From: Desulfoscipio geothermicus
GTDB lineage: Bacteria > Bacillota > Desulfotomaculia > Desulfotomaculales > Desulfallaceae
Assembly (NCBI GenBank): GCA_016841205.1
Contig: JAENZP010000007.1
Span: 1 to 64,000 of the forward strand
Direction of reading: 5' to 3'
Length of the DNA stretch: 64,000 bases
Made by a program: the position numbers and the translations under genes. Under the pieces are notes generated by a model. The model saw only the letters and a program-made list of their open reading frames with translations, had not been told where the DNA came from and did no database searches. Positions within the stretch are counted from its first letter, which is position 1. Each line of letters opens with the position of its first letter. Of the stretch, positions 19,766-29,065 are shown piece after piece.

Positions 19766-20644
19766 CTATTCAAATATTACTGGTCCGTCCTCTTTGGTCA
19801 ATTCCCGGAAATCATTTAGCAGGCCCCAAAATACTTCGCCGGGCTTACCTGTACCGATGGTCCGGCCATCCACCCGCACACAAGGGATTAACTCGGCCGC
19901 CGAACCGGTAAGGAAGCATTCATCGGCGTTGTACACATCATGCCGGGTAAATACCTTTTCCTCAACTACAATACCCTTATTCCGGGCCACTTCCATTACA
20001 GTATTACGGGTAACCCCCTCCAGCAGTCCAACATAAACAGGAGGAGTAATCAGGTTGCCCTTTTTAACCAAGAAAAGATTATCCCCGGTAGCCTCAGCCA
20101 CATAACCCTCCTGGTTAAGCAATATAGCTTCAGGCACACCTGCTAAATTAGCCTCAATTTTGGCGTAAATGTTATTCAGGTAATTGAGCGACTTAACCCT
20201 GGGATTGCAGGCCTCGGAAAGATTGCGACGAGTAGCCACGGTAACCATCTCAAGGCCCTGTTCATACAATTCATCAGGATAAAGCTGAATGGACGAAGTA
20301 ATGCAAAAAACAGTCGCCCGTGGGCATTTACGGGGATCCAGGCCCAGATCACCCTTGCCCCTGGTCACTACCAGGCGAATGTAAGCATCCCGCAAACTAT
20401 TGCGGCGCAAAGTTTCCAGCACTACTTCCTGCATTTCCTCAATGCTGATGGGAATCTCCAAGATCAGGGTGCGAGCCGATTCATACAACCTTTCCAAGTG
20501 CTCGGACAGTTTAAAAACCCTGTTGTTATAAGCGCGGATACCCTCGAATACACCGTCACCATATAGTAAACCATGATCAAATACAGATACAACCGCTTCT
20601 TCTTCAGGTACATATTTACCATCCAAATAAATTATCATGCCCAT
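19766..20644 (-). CDS. ilvE: Branched-chain amino acid aminotransferase
   Basis: This is a PLP fold-type IV aminotransferase that makes Leu, Ile and Val from their 2-oxo acids using glutamate. The 292-residue protein carries the PLP lysine in RVKSLNYLNNIYAK and the family motif EATGDNLFLV near residue 190. D-amino acid transaminase cannot be fully excluded by sequence, but position as first gene of the ilv-leu operon supports IlvE. It is the gene directly behind the tandem RNA leader. Confidence 0.94.
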   Translation of the reverse strand: MGMIIYLDGKYVPEEEAVVSVFDHGLLYGDGVFEGIRAYNNRVFKLSEHLERLYESARTLILEIPISIEEMQEVVLETLRRNSLRDAYIRLVVTRGKGDLGLDPRKCPRATVFCITSSIQLYPDELYEQGLEMVTVATRRNLSEACNPRVKSLNYLNNIYAKIEANLAGVPEAILLNQEGYVAEATGDNLFLVKKGNLITPPVYVGLLEGVTRNTVMEVARNKGIVVEEKVFTRHDVYNADECFLTGSAAELIPCVRVDGRTIGTGKPGEVFWGLLNDFRELTKEDGPVIFE

Positions 20645-20794
20645 AACATCACACTCCTGTTATGATTCAGTTAACATAATACCATTTACACAAAACAATT
20701 GGCTAAAATCAACCAATGTTTTGGAAGATTTAACTTACCGCTGCGGTTTAATCTGCGGAGATTGTTTTCACCCCCAATGCTAACTTTAAAAAAC

Positions 20795-20955
20795 TATAAA
20801 ATAAATAAGACCCCGCTGATATTTTCCAAGAGTGGAACCTATCCGCTTGGGTCTTTTATCCCCACGGTGTAACCTCCGGCAATTAAACCCCGGCGGCCTG
20901 TACCGCTTGGTCCAGTCCCTCCATCGGAGGCGGAACCCTAGGTACACTTCCCTCC
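20795..20955 (-). promoter_or_regulatory. ykkC-family riboswitch, probably ppGpp (subtype 2a), with terminator
   Basis: On the minus strand the conserved ykkC core elements occur in order: CTAGGGTTCCG, GACTGGACCAAGCGG, ACACCG and GGGGATAAAAGACCC. These are hallmarks of the ykkC class, whose subtypes sense guanidine, ppGpp, PRPP or nucleoside diphosphates. Position before ilvE of a branched-chain operon is typical of the ppGpp subtype. AAGACCC within the aptamer can pair with GGGTCTT 36 nt downstream, which is followed by a T-rich run. Ligand binding would block this terminator, giving an ON switch. The subtype is inferred from context. Confidence 0.85.
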
Positions 20956-21004
20956 ATTAAAATCGACCGCTAAATTCGACCGCATAGCTAACCATTTGCT
21001 AATA

Positions 21005-21303
21005 TAAAAACAAAAACCTCTCGCTCCTGATGAAATAATACCAGGGACGAGAGGCGTAAATTGCTCCCGCGGTACCACCCTGCTTGTTTCCGCGCGACGG
21101 CAAAAACCTCTTGAGTGTGTCAGCGACACAGTGGCAATAACGGGCCACCTGTTCCCGACTCTGCCTACCGGGCGATACCTTTCGACAAAGCAGTTCCGGG
21201 GCGATGTTTTAACCTGTTCCGGCGCTGGTTTTCAGCACCCCAGCTCTCTGTGGCGCGGCTTGCAGGTATTGCTCCCCTTCATAACCTTTAATATAAAAAC
21301 TTA
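21005..21303 (-). promoter_or_regulatory. T-box leader, isoleucine specifier, with terminator
   Basis: On the minus strand Stem I carries ATGAAGGGGAGCAATACCT and the AGAGAG bulge. The specifier loop is bracketed by CAGGT and CCCC and contains ATC (21203-21205) followed by a purine, reading isoleucine. The 14-nt T-box AGGGTGGTACCGCG is at 21068-21081. The terminator stem CCTCTCG / CGAGAGG with T-run is at about 21007-21056. Uncharged tRNA-Ile would favour the antiterminator. It lies directly upstream of the ykkC element in the same leader. Confidence 0.95.
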
Positions 21304-21309
21304 CCTCTC

Positions 21310-21338
21310 AGTATACAGTAAACCATAATTAAGGTCAA
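21310..21338 (-). promoter_or_regulatory. Promoter of the ilv-leu operon
   Basis: On the minus strand TTGACC (21333-21338) and TATACT (21310-21315) are 17 bp apart, just downstream of the DUF445 gene and a few bases before the T-box Stem I. The start site would be near 21303. Confidence 0.85.
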
Positions 21339-21350
21339 CAGTTTTTACCT

Positions 21351-22907
21351 TTATTTCATCATATATTGCATAACAACTGTAACTACGCCCAGTATGGCCC
21401 CCAGCAGCGCGCCCAACCAGGTGATCGCCATCAACTCCCGGCGCATAATGCCCAGCAACATTTCTTCCACCTGCAGCTCGTCAAGCTCCTTCACCCGCTG
21501 TCGCACAATGCCCCTGATATCAACAAAACGTAACAGCCCCGGCACCTGTCTTCGCACCAAGTAGCGGTATAACCTGGTGGCCATTCCACCCGAGTCTGCC
21601 ACAAAACTTTCGGGCAAATAATCCAATACGCGGTTAAGCGGCAACTGCCAAGCAGCGGTAATTTCCCGCCGCACCAATGCATCTACATTCCGGGCCAGCG
21701 TATCACGCTCCCAAAGGTTTTCCAACAGGCGGTCTAAAAATTCGGTCAGTTTGGTGGGCCATACAGGGATCACCTGATTAATCATTTCCCGCAAGGTCCG
21801 GTTGCGGTTTTTATCCAGAACTTCTTTGACCGCACCGGTCAGCGCAGAAGCTACACCGGGGTCACACAGTTTATCCATTGCCCAGGCCGCAATCTCGGCA
21901 GCCTTTTCCCGCTTACCGGCATCATCCAGGCCCGCGGCAATATCACTAATACTTTTTTCCAGCGCTTCATCCACCAATAAATGCAAGCGTTCCACAATTT
22001 CAGCCCGGTTTTTTTCATCAGCAAAAAACCGGGTTATTTCCACACCCAAACGCTGCACCAGCATATCCGTGCCACTACCCATGAGCTGAAATAGCCCATT
22101 GACAAAACGCTTGACAGCCGAACTATCGAAAAAACCCTCAATCCGGCCTTTAATAACTTGCCGGGCAGCCGGTGAATTGACATACTGCTCAATGGCCTCA
22201 ATAATACGAGGGGCCTGGTCATTAATAAACTGATGGATGCCCTCCTGCACAGCCCCGGGCAAGTAATACCCTACTGTTTGGGGGCTGTTGAAAAAATTTT
22301 CTATTTGCACAGCCATCCGGCGCTGCAAATCCTGTTGAACGGCCGGCTGCTGCAGTATTAATGCAGGCAGTTGCTCCAGGGTGTCTGCAATACCACCTGA
22401 GCCACCAGCATCAACCATTGTTGCTACAGTTTGGTCAAGCAGGTAATCTGCAGCTTCCTGTACCAGGCTATTCACCGCCCGGCGCGATGACTCACCCCGG
22501 GCCAACTTTACTGCCAGGTCGGAAAACAGATCAGTTATCTCCGGCAAAAATGACGATTCCCCCCCGGGGTCACCCAGCATTTCACCAACGCTAACCCCGC
22601 GATCCCGAACCTTGGCCATACTATCGGCCAGATAACGCCGCATTTGTTCTTCCGCCTCGGGCTGCAGCAGATGCTGCACCACCTTTTCCTCGGTGAGCAG
22701 TGTACCGCCCACCGCTTCACCGATGGCAACGGCCAGGCGTTCTTTACCCCGGGGGATAACACCCGGGGTAAAGGGCACGCTCAGGCCCAGCAACCTTTTT
22801 TCATACAGGGGCCGGAACAACATACGAATGGCAATCCAGTTGGTAGTATAACCTATAACAGCCCCCGCCAGCACCAACAGGGCCATTTGCTGCCAGTTCA
22901 TAATCAT
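21351..22907 (-). CDS. DUF445 family membrane protein
   Basis: The 518-residue protein matches the DUF445 layout: an N-terminal membrane helix (about 7-27) with the conserved TNWIAIRMLFRP segment, a long helical soluble part, and a C-terminal membrane helix (about 492-515). Its biochemical role is unknown; related YheB proteins of Bacilli are sporulation-associated. It follows argH on the same strand with a 29-bp gap and ends 13 bp before the ilv-leu promoter. Confidence 0.88.
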   Translation of the reverse strand: MIMNWQQMALLVLAGAVIGYTTNWIAIRMLFRPLYEKRLLGLSVPFTPGVIPRGKERLAVAIGEAVGGTLLTEEKVVQHLLQPEAEEQMRRYLADSMAKVRDRGVSVGEMLGDPGGESSFLPEITDLFSDLAVKLARGESSRRAVNSLVQEAADYLLDQTVATMVDAGGSGGIADTLEQLPALILQQPAVQQDLQRRMAVQIENFFNSPQTVGYYLPGAVQEGIHQFINDQAPRIIEAIEQYVNSPAARQVIKGRIEGFFDSSAVKRFVNGLFQLMGSGTDMLVQRLGVEITRFFADEKNRAEIVERLHLLVDEALEKSISDIAAGLDDAGKREKAAEIAAWAMDKLCDPGVASALTGAVKEVLDKNRNRTLREMINQVIPVWPTKLTEFLDRLLENLWERDTLARNVDALVRREITAAWQLPLNRVLDYLPESFVADSGGMATRLYRYLVRRQVPGLLRFVDIRGIVRQRVKELDELQVEEMLLGIMRRELMAITWLGALLGAILGVVTVVMQYMMK

Positions 22908-22936
22908 ACCTTCCTTAACATCGCAAAATATACTTA

Positions 22937-24313
22937 TTACCTACCCAGCTTCTGCCGAGCCGCTTGGATGGCTTTTTGCACCGCCTCGGGAGCAGGACCG
23001 CCGATTACACTGCGCGCCGCCACGCAGCGATCCACAGCAATGGCCTCGTATACATCCTCGTCAATGTACGATGAAAAATCGCGCAATTCCTCCAGGCTTA
23101 ATTCGTCCAAGGATTTATTATGTTCCAGGCAATAGGCCACCGCCCTCCCCACGATTTCATGGGCCTCACGGAAAGGCACATCCCGCTGGACCAGATAATC
23201 CGCCAGGTCAGTGGCATTAGTAAACCCACCCCGGGCCGCCCGTGCCATGTTTTCTTTTCTAACCCGCATGGTAGCCACCAGGGGCCGGAAAATCAGCAGG
23301 CACTTTTTCACTGTATCCACCGCATCAAACAGAGCCTCCTTATCCTCCTGCATGTCCTTGTTGTAGGCCAGCGGAAGCCCTTTCAGCACCGTTAAGAGGG
23401 CAGTTAGATCCCCAAATACCCGGCCACTCTTACCCCGGATTAACTCAGCCACATCCGGGTTTTTTTTCTGGGGCATCATACTGCTGCCTGTACTGTAAGC
23501 ATCATCCAACTCTATAAATCCAAATTCGGCGGAGGACCAGAGAATGATTTCCTCACAAAAACGGCTCAAGTGCATCATTATAAGGGATGCGGCGGCAGCA
23601 AACTCAACGGCAAAGTCCCGGTCGCTTACAGCATCCAAGCTGTTCTCCGTAACAGCATCAAAGCCCAATTCCCGGGCCACGTACTCCCGGTCCAGGGGGA
23701 AGGTGGTACCGGCAAGCGCCCCGGCACCCAAGGGCAGCACATTAACCCGCCGGCGGCAATCCGCCAGGCGGTCCATATCCCTATTGAACATCTGACAATA
23801 AGCCAGCAGATGATGAGCCAATGAAATGGGCTGAGCCCTTTGCAGATGCGTGTAACCGGGCATTACAGTATCCAGATGTTTTTCCGATATATCCAGCAGC
23901 ACACTTATAAGCTCAGACAACAGCTGTCTGACCCCGTCTATCTCATCCCGCAGGTACATGCGTACATCCAGCGCTACCTGGTCATTGCGGCTGCGGGCAG
24001 TGTGCAGTTTTTTACCTACATCCCCAATACTTTCTATTAATAATTGTTCCACGTTCATATGAATATCCTCGGCGGCAACGGAAAATTCAACCTGGCCCGC
24101 TTCAATACCGGCCAGTATAACTGTAAGGCCGCCAACAATGGTATTGGCCTCCTGGTGACTGATAATGCCCACCTGCGCCAGCATTTTGGCATGAGCAATA
24201 CTGCCGGTAATATCGTATTTATAAAGACGGCTATCAAAGGAGATGGAAGAATGAAAATCATCTACCATCCGGTCAGTCTCCTTTTGAAAGCGCCCACTCC
24301 ACAATTTAGCCAT
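22937..24313 (-). CDS. argH: Argininosuccinate lyase
   Basis: ArgH splits argininosuccinate to arginine and fumarate. The 458-residue protein (ATG at 24313, preceded by AAGGTGG) contains the fumarase-superfamily signature [12 protein letters not shown] and the TARSRNDQ and [10 protein letters not shown] motifs. It is complete but lies 18 kb from argG and the other arg genes, with its own promoter region. A remnant of argG sequence lies just beyond the neighbouring glpX gene. Confidence 0.97.
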   Translation of the reverse strand: MAKLWSGRFQKETDRMVDDFHSSISFDSRLYKYDITGSIAHAKMLAQVGIISHQEANTIVGGLTVILAGIEAGQVEFSVAAEDIHMNVEQLLIESIGDVGKKLHTARSRNDQVALDVRMYLRDEIDGVRQLLSELISVLLDISEKHLDTVMPGYTHLQRAQPISLAHHLLAYCQMFNRDMDRLADCRRRVNVLPLGAGALAGTTFPLDREYVARELGFDAVTENSLDAVSDRDFAVEFAAAASLIMMHLSRFCEEIILWSSAEFGFIELDDAYSTGSSMMPQKKNPDVAELIRGKSGRVFGDLTALLTVLKGLPLAYNKDMQEDKEALFDAVDTVKKCLLIFRPLVATMRVRKENMARAARGGFTNATDLADYLVQRDVPFREAHEIVGRAVAYCLEHNKSLDELSLEELRDFSSYIDEDVYEAIAVDRCVAARSVIGGPAPEAVQKAIQAARQKLGR

Positions 24314-24654
24314 TAAATCCACCTTCTTTTAATAAAGTGTTGACAACGAAGCGGCTTTAATACCAAAGCTGCTTCATTTTGCCAAGAAATATGCTAAAAT
24401 ATTATAACACGGCTGTGCCAAAGTTGGAAAAAGGTCAAATAAAAAATCAGCTGCTTGGTATATCTTGCATTTTCCGTAAATATACTTTTTCATGAATTGG
24501 CATATGCTTAGTTGTCTATATGAGGCCGGCCAAGCACTACCTACAAAATAATAGGTACTTTTTTAAAAAAATGTTATACTAATTCACCCATTAAGCCTCA
24601 TATATGATAAAATAAAATTAATTAAACAGTTTGTTAACAAAGGAGACGACATAT
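24314..24654. promoter_or_regulatory. Divergent argH/glpX region with inverted repeats
   Basis: This stretch holds no gene. TATATGAGGC (24517-24526) and GCCTCATATA (24595-24604) form a perfect 10-bp inverted repeat around the likely glpX promoter, whose -10 is TATACT at 24575-24580. TACCTA / TAGGTA forms a smaller palindrome within. On the argH side a TATAAT lies near 24400. The near-perfect hairpin GAAGC-A-GCTTT / AAAGC-C-GCTTC at 24338-24365 would sit in the argH leader. Confidence 0.45.
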
Positions 24655-25632
24655 ATGGAAAGAGAACTGACGCTGGAATTGGTGCGCGTTACCGAAATGG
24701 CCGCTCTGGCTTCCGCCCAGTGGATGGGCCGTGGGCTCAAAAACGAGGCCGACGGAGCCGCCACCAACGCTATGCGGGCCGTGTTCGATTCAATAGCTGT
24801 AAACGGTACCGTAGTCATCGGCGAAGGTGAAATGGACGAGGCTCCTATGCTATATATCGGTGAGCGGGTGGGCAACGCTGAGACACCGGAAGTGGATGTG
24901 GCGGTAGACCCGCTCGAAGGTACCAACATTCTGGCCAAGGGGCTGAACAATGCCATGTCGGTAATTGCCATTGCCGATAAGGGCAACCTGCTGCACGCCC
25001 CGGATATGTACATGGATAAACTGGCCGTAGGACCGCGGGCTGCCGGCCTGATCAACCTGGACGATCCCATTGAAAAAACCCTGGAAATTGTGGCCAAGGC
25101 TAATAATAAGCGCATCGTGGACTGCACGGTGATGATATTGGATCGCCCCCGGCACGAGAAGCTGATTCAAGGGGTAAGGGAGGCAGGCGCCCGGGTACGC
25201 CTCATCGGCGATGGTGACGTAGCCGCAGTATTGGCCACGGGCTTTGAAGAAACGGGCATCGATATTTGCGCCGGTATCGGCGGCGCCCCGGAGGGCGTAA
25301 TCGCCGCAGCAGCCCTAAAAGCCCTGGGCGGAGATATGCAGGCCCGCCTAGTACCCGAGGATGACGCCGAATTCCAGCGCTGCCTGGAGATGGGCATTGC
25401 AGACCCCCACCGCATTTTAACCTTGGACGACCTGGTATGCGGGGATGACGCCATATTCGCGGCCACCGGTGTCACCGACGGCGAGTTACTTAAAGGAGTG
25501 CGTTTTAAGGGCGGTGAACAGGCTGAAACCTATTCACTGGTACTGCGAGCCAAGAGCCGTACAGTGCGCTTTATCAATACCATACATAACTTAAAATATA
25601 AGCCGCTGTACGGGCTAATTAAAGATGAGTAG
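24655..25632 (+). CDS. glpX: Class II fructose-1,6-bisphosphatase
   Basis: GlpX hydrolyses fructose-1,6-bisphosphate to fructose-6-phosphate in gluconeogenesis, supplying the substrate of GlmS. The 325-residue protein has the lithium-sensitive phosphatase motifs GEGEMDEAP and VDPLEGTN and the N-terminal [12 protein letters not shown]. The ATG at 24655 is preceded by AAGGAGACGAC. It is transcribed divergently from argH as a single gene and ends in a strong terminator. Confidence 0.96.
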   Translation: MERELTLELVRVTEMAALASAQWMGRGLKNEADGAATNAMRAVFDSIAVNGTVVIGEGEMDEAPMLYIGERVGNAETPEVDVAVDPLEGTNILAKGLNNAMSVIAIADKGNLLHAPDMYMDKLAVGPRAAGLINLDDPIEKTLEIVAKANNKRIVDCTVMILDRPRHEKLIQGVREAGARVRLIGDGDVAAVLATGFEETGIDICAGIGGAPEGVIAAAALKALGGDMQARLVPEDDAEFQRCLEMGIADPHRILTLDDLVCGDDAIFAATGVTDGELLKGVRFKGGEQAETYSLVLRAKSRTVRFINTIHNLKYKPLYGLIKDE

Positions 25633-25646
25633 TTTTCCTGCACACA

Positions 25647-25677
25647 AGCGGGGCGCGTTAACCGGCCCCGCTCTTTT
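25647..25677 (+). terminator. glpX terminator
   Basis: AGCGGGGC / GCCCCGCT forms an 8-bp stem followed by CTTTTC, 15 bp after the glpX stop. Confidence 0.8.
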
Positions 25678-25740
25678 CATTTCTGCCCAGGGCTAATCCC
25701 GCTTCATAAACACTCCGCGACTTTAGGCCTGGCGCTAATC

Positions 25741-25768
25741 TGGACAGGCTTAAAAAAATGGATATAAT
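25741..25768 (+). promoter_or_regulatory. Promoter of the nitroreductase gene
   Basis: TGGACA (25741-25746) and TATAAT (25763-25768) have 16-bp spacing. The same boxes recur in copy B of the duplicated segment, which supports their importance. Confidence 0.7.
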
Positions 25769-25851
25769 TGGACAAGAACGGCAGAAGGCACTTGCGGAGA
25801 TATACGGGCAGCGAGACAACCAATCCAAAATAGAAAGGGCAGGTTGATCAA

Positions 25852-26370
25852 ATGAGTTTTTTAGACATCGCTAAACAAAGATACTCGGTAAGGAAATACG
25901 AGACCAGGCCGGTGGAAGAGGACAAGCTGGAAAAAATTCTCGAAGCCGGGCGGGTTGCGCCCACAGCGGTAAATTTCCAGCCCCAGCGTCTCATCGTAGT
26001 GCGTGAACCGGCCGGGTTGGGCAAAGTACAAAAAGCAGCCAATATCTACGGCGCCCCACTAGCTATTATCGTCTGCGCGGACTACAACGCGGCCTGGAAA
26101 AGACCGCATGACAACAAAAACTTCGCCGATATTGATGCCAGCATAGTTACCGACCACATGATGCTGCAGGCTACCGAACTGGGTCTGGGAACGGTATGGG
26201 TAGGTCATTTCAAACCGGACGTGATCAGAAAGGAATTTAACATCCCCGACCACGTTGAGCCGGTAAATATTTTAGTCGTCGGTTATGCCGCCGGGGAAAG
26301 CGCTCCGACGGATAGACACACAGACCGCAAACCGCTAAAAGATACGGTATTCTTTGAAACCTTCCGGTAA
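25852..26370 (+). CDS. Nitroreductase-family flavoprotein
   Basis: The protein is an FMN-dependent oxidoreductase of the nitroreductase fold with 172 residues. FMN-binding features are the N-terminal RYSVRKYETRPV, the APTAVNFQPQ loop near residue 37 and GLGTVWVGHF near 118. The natural substrate cannot be told from sequence; candidates are nitro compounds, quinones or flavin. It is a single gene with its own promoter. A truncated copy of its first 35 codons exists at 41798. Confidence 0.9.
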   Translation: MSFLDIAKQRYSVRKYETRPVEEDKLEKILEAGRVAPTAVNFQPQRLIVVREPAGLGKVQKAANIYGAPLAIIVCADYNAAWKRPHDNKNFADIDASIVTDHMMLQATELGLGTVWVGHFKPDVIRKEFNIPDHVEPVNILVVGYAAGESAPTDRHTDRKPLKDTVFFETFR

Positions 26371-26462
26371 TAATCCTGCGGCTTTAAAGCCAAAGGATAT
26401 TTTGCTGCTCAGCAGTTACTTAACAAAAAACTGGAAAACTAAAAGTAACCTCGCCATCAAGC

Positions 26463-26495
26463 CCTTGCCCCTAATCAAGAGGGGTAAGGTTTTTT
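26463..26495 (+). terminator. Terminator after the nitroreductase gene
   Basis: A perfect 10-bp stem CCTTGCCCCT / AGGGGTAAGG is followed by six T. Beyond it, to 26672, only a short open stretch ending in DDVKKR and the helicase leader are seen; no gene was recognised. Confidence 0.85.
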
Positions 26496-26672
26496 GTGTT
26501 CTCATGGCCAATAAATAAACAGAAGAATTTTCAACTTGGACAGCTTAGATAAGCACATTGCTGAAGTGAAAAGCAAAATTGACGATGTCAAAAAACGCTG
26601 AGTCAACAAAATAAATTGTTAAAAAGATTATACTATGTTAAATTGGAACCTATACAGATAAGGTGGTGACCG

Positions 26673-28835
26673 GTGAGGATGAGCGATATTCTAGAGGGAC
26701 TCAACGAGCAGCAGATACAGGCGGTAACTACTACAGAAGGCTTCATCCGCGTAATCGCGGGGGCGGGTTCCGGCAAAACGCGGGCATTGGCGCACCGGTT
26801 TGCCTATCTGGTTAACGAGATCGGCATCCTACCCTCTAACATTCTCTGCGTTACCTTCACTAATAAATCAGCCAATGAAATGAAACAACGGATCCGCCGC
26901 CTGACCGGCGACAACGATACGGGCTATATCAGCACCTTCCACAGCTTCTGCGTGTCCGTGCTGCAAGAGGATATCAACACCATGCAATACCCGAAAAGCT
27001 TTCTGGTGCTGGATAACGCAGACATCGACGCCATGCTTAAGATCATCTATGAGGAGCGCGGTCTAACCCTGCGCCACATGACCTTTTCCAAAGCTCGGGA
27101 TATGATCGAGATGCGCAAGATATTCAAGGAACCGGAGTATTACGAAGACATGATCGCCTTGCCGCTTGATCAGCTGCAGCAGAAATATTTAAACGCGGTG
27201 CAGGCAGATGATATCATTTTCTATGGCTATCTGTACCAGCAGAAGAAATGCTTTGGCCTCGACTACAACGACCTGATCAATTATGCGCTGTATATCTTCA
27301 GCGTCAATGAGGAGATCAGATTAAAGTGGCAGCAGCGGCTGGAATACATCATGATCGACGAGTACCAGGACATCGACGAGCTGCAGTACCGGCTGATGAA
27401 GGTATTATGCGGGTACCACCAAAACCTCTTTATTGTGGGCGATCCGGACCAGACGATTTACACCTGGCGGGGTGCCAGCGTGCGGTACCTGTTAAACTTT
27501 GATCAAGAGTTTCCCAATGTGCGCACCATCATGATGATGCAGAATTACCGATCTACGCCGCAGATTTTAGCCGTGGCTAATTCACTGATCGGGAACAATA
27601 AAAACCGCATCCCCAAGGACTTGCTCCCCATGCTGCCGAAGGGCGCCCCCGTGGTTTACCACCACGCCAGGACAACGGAAGACGAGGCCAAATGGATCGC
27701 CGGGCAGATCAAAGAGCTGGCCGGTCAGGGCATCAAGCTCAGCAACGTCACCATCTTGTATCGCGCCCACTACATCTCCCGCACCCTGGAAGAGGTGTTC
27801 CTGAAGGAAGAATTGCCGTACACCATCTACAGCGGTGTGCAGTTCTTCGGGCGCATGGAAATCAAGGACGCCCTGTCCTATCTGCGGTTGATCATCTATA
27901 AGGACGACTTGTCCTTCCTACGCGTAGCCAACGTGCCCAAGCGCAACATCGGCGAGCGGCGGATGAAATTTTTGCAGGACTATGCCGCGCAGAATAAATG
28001 CTCGCTTTACAGCGCACTAGAGAGGACCATAGACCACGAAATTTTCAAGAGCACCAGGGCCAAGAAGTTCCTGGTCCTGATCGAGCGTTTCTCCGCCGGT
28101 TATCAGGATATGCCCATCTCAGAGCTTTTAAGCGCCATCCTTGACCAGAGCGGTTATGAGGCGATACTCCGGACTGAGGGCAGCCAGGAGCGGCTTGACA
28201 ATTTGGCGGAACTAAAACAATCGGTCTATGCATACGAGATCTCCTGTGGTGAGGAATGCACGCTGGAAAACTACCTGGCGCATGTGGCCCTGCTGACCAA
28301 CACCGACGCAGCTTCCGGCAAGAACGCGGTTAAGCTGATGACGGTGCATACCGCGAAGGGCTTGGAGTTCCCCTGTGTGTTTCTCTGCGGCCTCTCGGAA
28401 GGCGTGTTCCCCTCAAAGAAAACCGCGACCCTGGAGGGCATGGAGGAGGAACGGCGGCTGGCCTTCGTCGCCTTCACCCGGGCGGCAAAGGCGCTGTACC
28501 TCACAGATGCGGAAGGACGGAATTTGGATGGTTCATACCGCTACCCTTCCCGCTTCATTTTTAATGTAGACAAAACCCTGCTTGCCTACACGGGCGAATT
28601 GGACGATAGCCTGGTATATGATACCAATTGGCATATCAACAGCAGCGAAAAAAGGCTGAAAGCGTCGGCTGCCAGACTCTCCTTCAAGCCGGGCGACCGA
28701 ATCGTGCACAGCATCATGGGCGCCGGGGAAGTGGTTGCTATCGACCGCGACCAGGCTGCCTATTTAATCAAGTTCGATAACCTCGGCACGCTGCGCAAAA
28801 TCAGTTTCAAAGCAAAACTGGAGGCGCAATTATAA
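26673..28835 (+). CDS. UvrD/PcrA-like superfamily 1 DNA helicase
   Basis: This is a 720-residue ATP-dependent 3'-5' DNA helicase of the UvrD/Rep class. Visible motifs are Q-motif LNEQQIQAV, Walker A AGAGSGKT (about 29-36), STFHSF (Ia/Ib region), Walker B DEYQD, motif III GDPDQTIYTWRGA, motif IV QNYRST, motif V TVHTAKGLEF and motif VI VAFTRA. The C-terminal GDRIVHSIMGAGEVVAI segment is the Tudor-like RNA polymerase/DNA-binding tail of PcrA. It is a little shorter and more divergent than housekeeping PcrA, so probably a paralogue. GTG start with AAGGTGG upstream; an ATG follows two codons later. Confidence 0.9.
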   Translation: MRMSDILEGLNEQQIQAVTTTEGFIRVIAGAGSGKTRALAHRFAYLVNEIGILPSNILCVTFTNKSANEMKQRIRRLTGDNDTGYISTFHSFCVSVLQEDINTMQYPKSFLVLDNADIDAMLKIIYEERGLTLRHMTFSKARDMIEMRKIFKEPEYYEDMIALPLDQLQQKYLNAVQADDIIFYGYLYQQKKCFGLDYNDLINYALYIFSVNEEIRLKWQQRLEYIMIDEYQDIDELQYRLMKVLCGYHQNLFIVGDPDQTIYTWRGASVRYLLNFDQEFPNVRTIMMMQNYRSTPQILAVANSLIGNNKNRIPKDLLPMLPKGAPVVYHHARTTEDEAKWIAGQIKELAGQGIKLSNVTILYRAHYISRTLEEVFLKEELPYTIYSGVQFFGRMEIKDALSYLRLIIYKDDLSFLRVANVPKRNIGERRMKFLQDYAAQNKCSLYSALERTIDHEIFKSTRAKKFLVLIERFSAGYQDMPISELLSAILDQSGYEAILRTEGSQERLDNLAELKQSVYAYEISCGEECTLENYLAHVALLTNTDAASGKNAVKLMTVHTAKGLEFPCVFLCGLSEGVFPSKKTATLEGMEEERRLAFVAFTRAAKALYLTDAEGRNLDGSYRYPSRFIFNVDKTLLAYTGELDDSLVYDTNWHINSSEKRLKASAARLSFKPGDRIVHSIMGAGEVVAIDRDQAAYLIKFDNLGTLRKISFKAKLEAQL

Positions 28836-28943
28836 CTCCTTTAAATCCGCCAGGACCTGTTCTACTTGCCCTTTTACATTGGGGTCATTTTCCATATCAT
28901 AGTACCGCCCAAAACAGATAAGCTGCACGCAAACCGCACTCTT
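28830..28943 (-). pseudogene. 3' fragment of an unrecognised gene
   Basis: On the minus strand a 37-codon open stretch ends with LADLKEL and a stop that overlaps the helicase stop codon tail to tail. It contains FGRYYDMEND. It is preceded in frame by TAA and has no start or ribosome site. It looks like the truncated end of a small gene. Family unknown, and chance is possible. Confidence 0.3.
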
Positions 28944-28950
28944 TTAGCCC

Positions 28951-29000
28951 CAAAAAGGCCGGACAACCGCTGAACAAATAGAGTTCAGCAATTATCCGGC
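28951..29000 (-). terminator. tyrS terminator
   Basis: A long imperfect hairpin pairs GCCGGATAATTGCTGAAC with GTTCAGCGGTTGTCCGGC on the minus strand and is followed by CTTTTTGG. It lies between the convergent tyrS and UvrD-like genes. Confidence 0.75.
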
Positions 29001-29065
29001 ATTGGTAATTCATTGTTATAGATTACCGTTGCTTGCTTCCACGGCTATGTCGGGAGCAGCTTTCT

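Larger units (their letters stand above)
25641..25960. repeat. Duplicated segment, copy A (argG remnant, promoter, nitroreductase 5' end)
   Basis: This stretch resembles 41573-41906 in the same order. It has a GCGGGGCGCGTTAA terminator, a short minus-strand argG-like piece at about 25704-25735 reading LKSRSVYE (cf. [12 protein letters not shown] in argG), a TGGACA/TATAAT promoter and the first 35 codons of a nitroreductase. Copy A leads into the intact gene; copy B leads into a truncated one. Spacing differs by a few bases, so the duplication is old. Confidence 0.7.

Noticed and set aside
21184-21186. GTC (valine) as T-box specifier in the ilvE leader
   Set aside because: This triplet lies outside the specifier loop; the loop bounded by CAGGT and CCCC holds ATC.
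26530-26601. Short frame LDSLDKHIAEVKSKIDD before the UvrD-like gene
   Set aside because: Only about 26 codons, no start or ribosome site; too little to call a gene.
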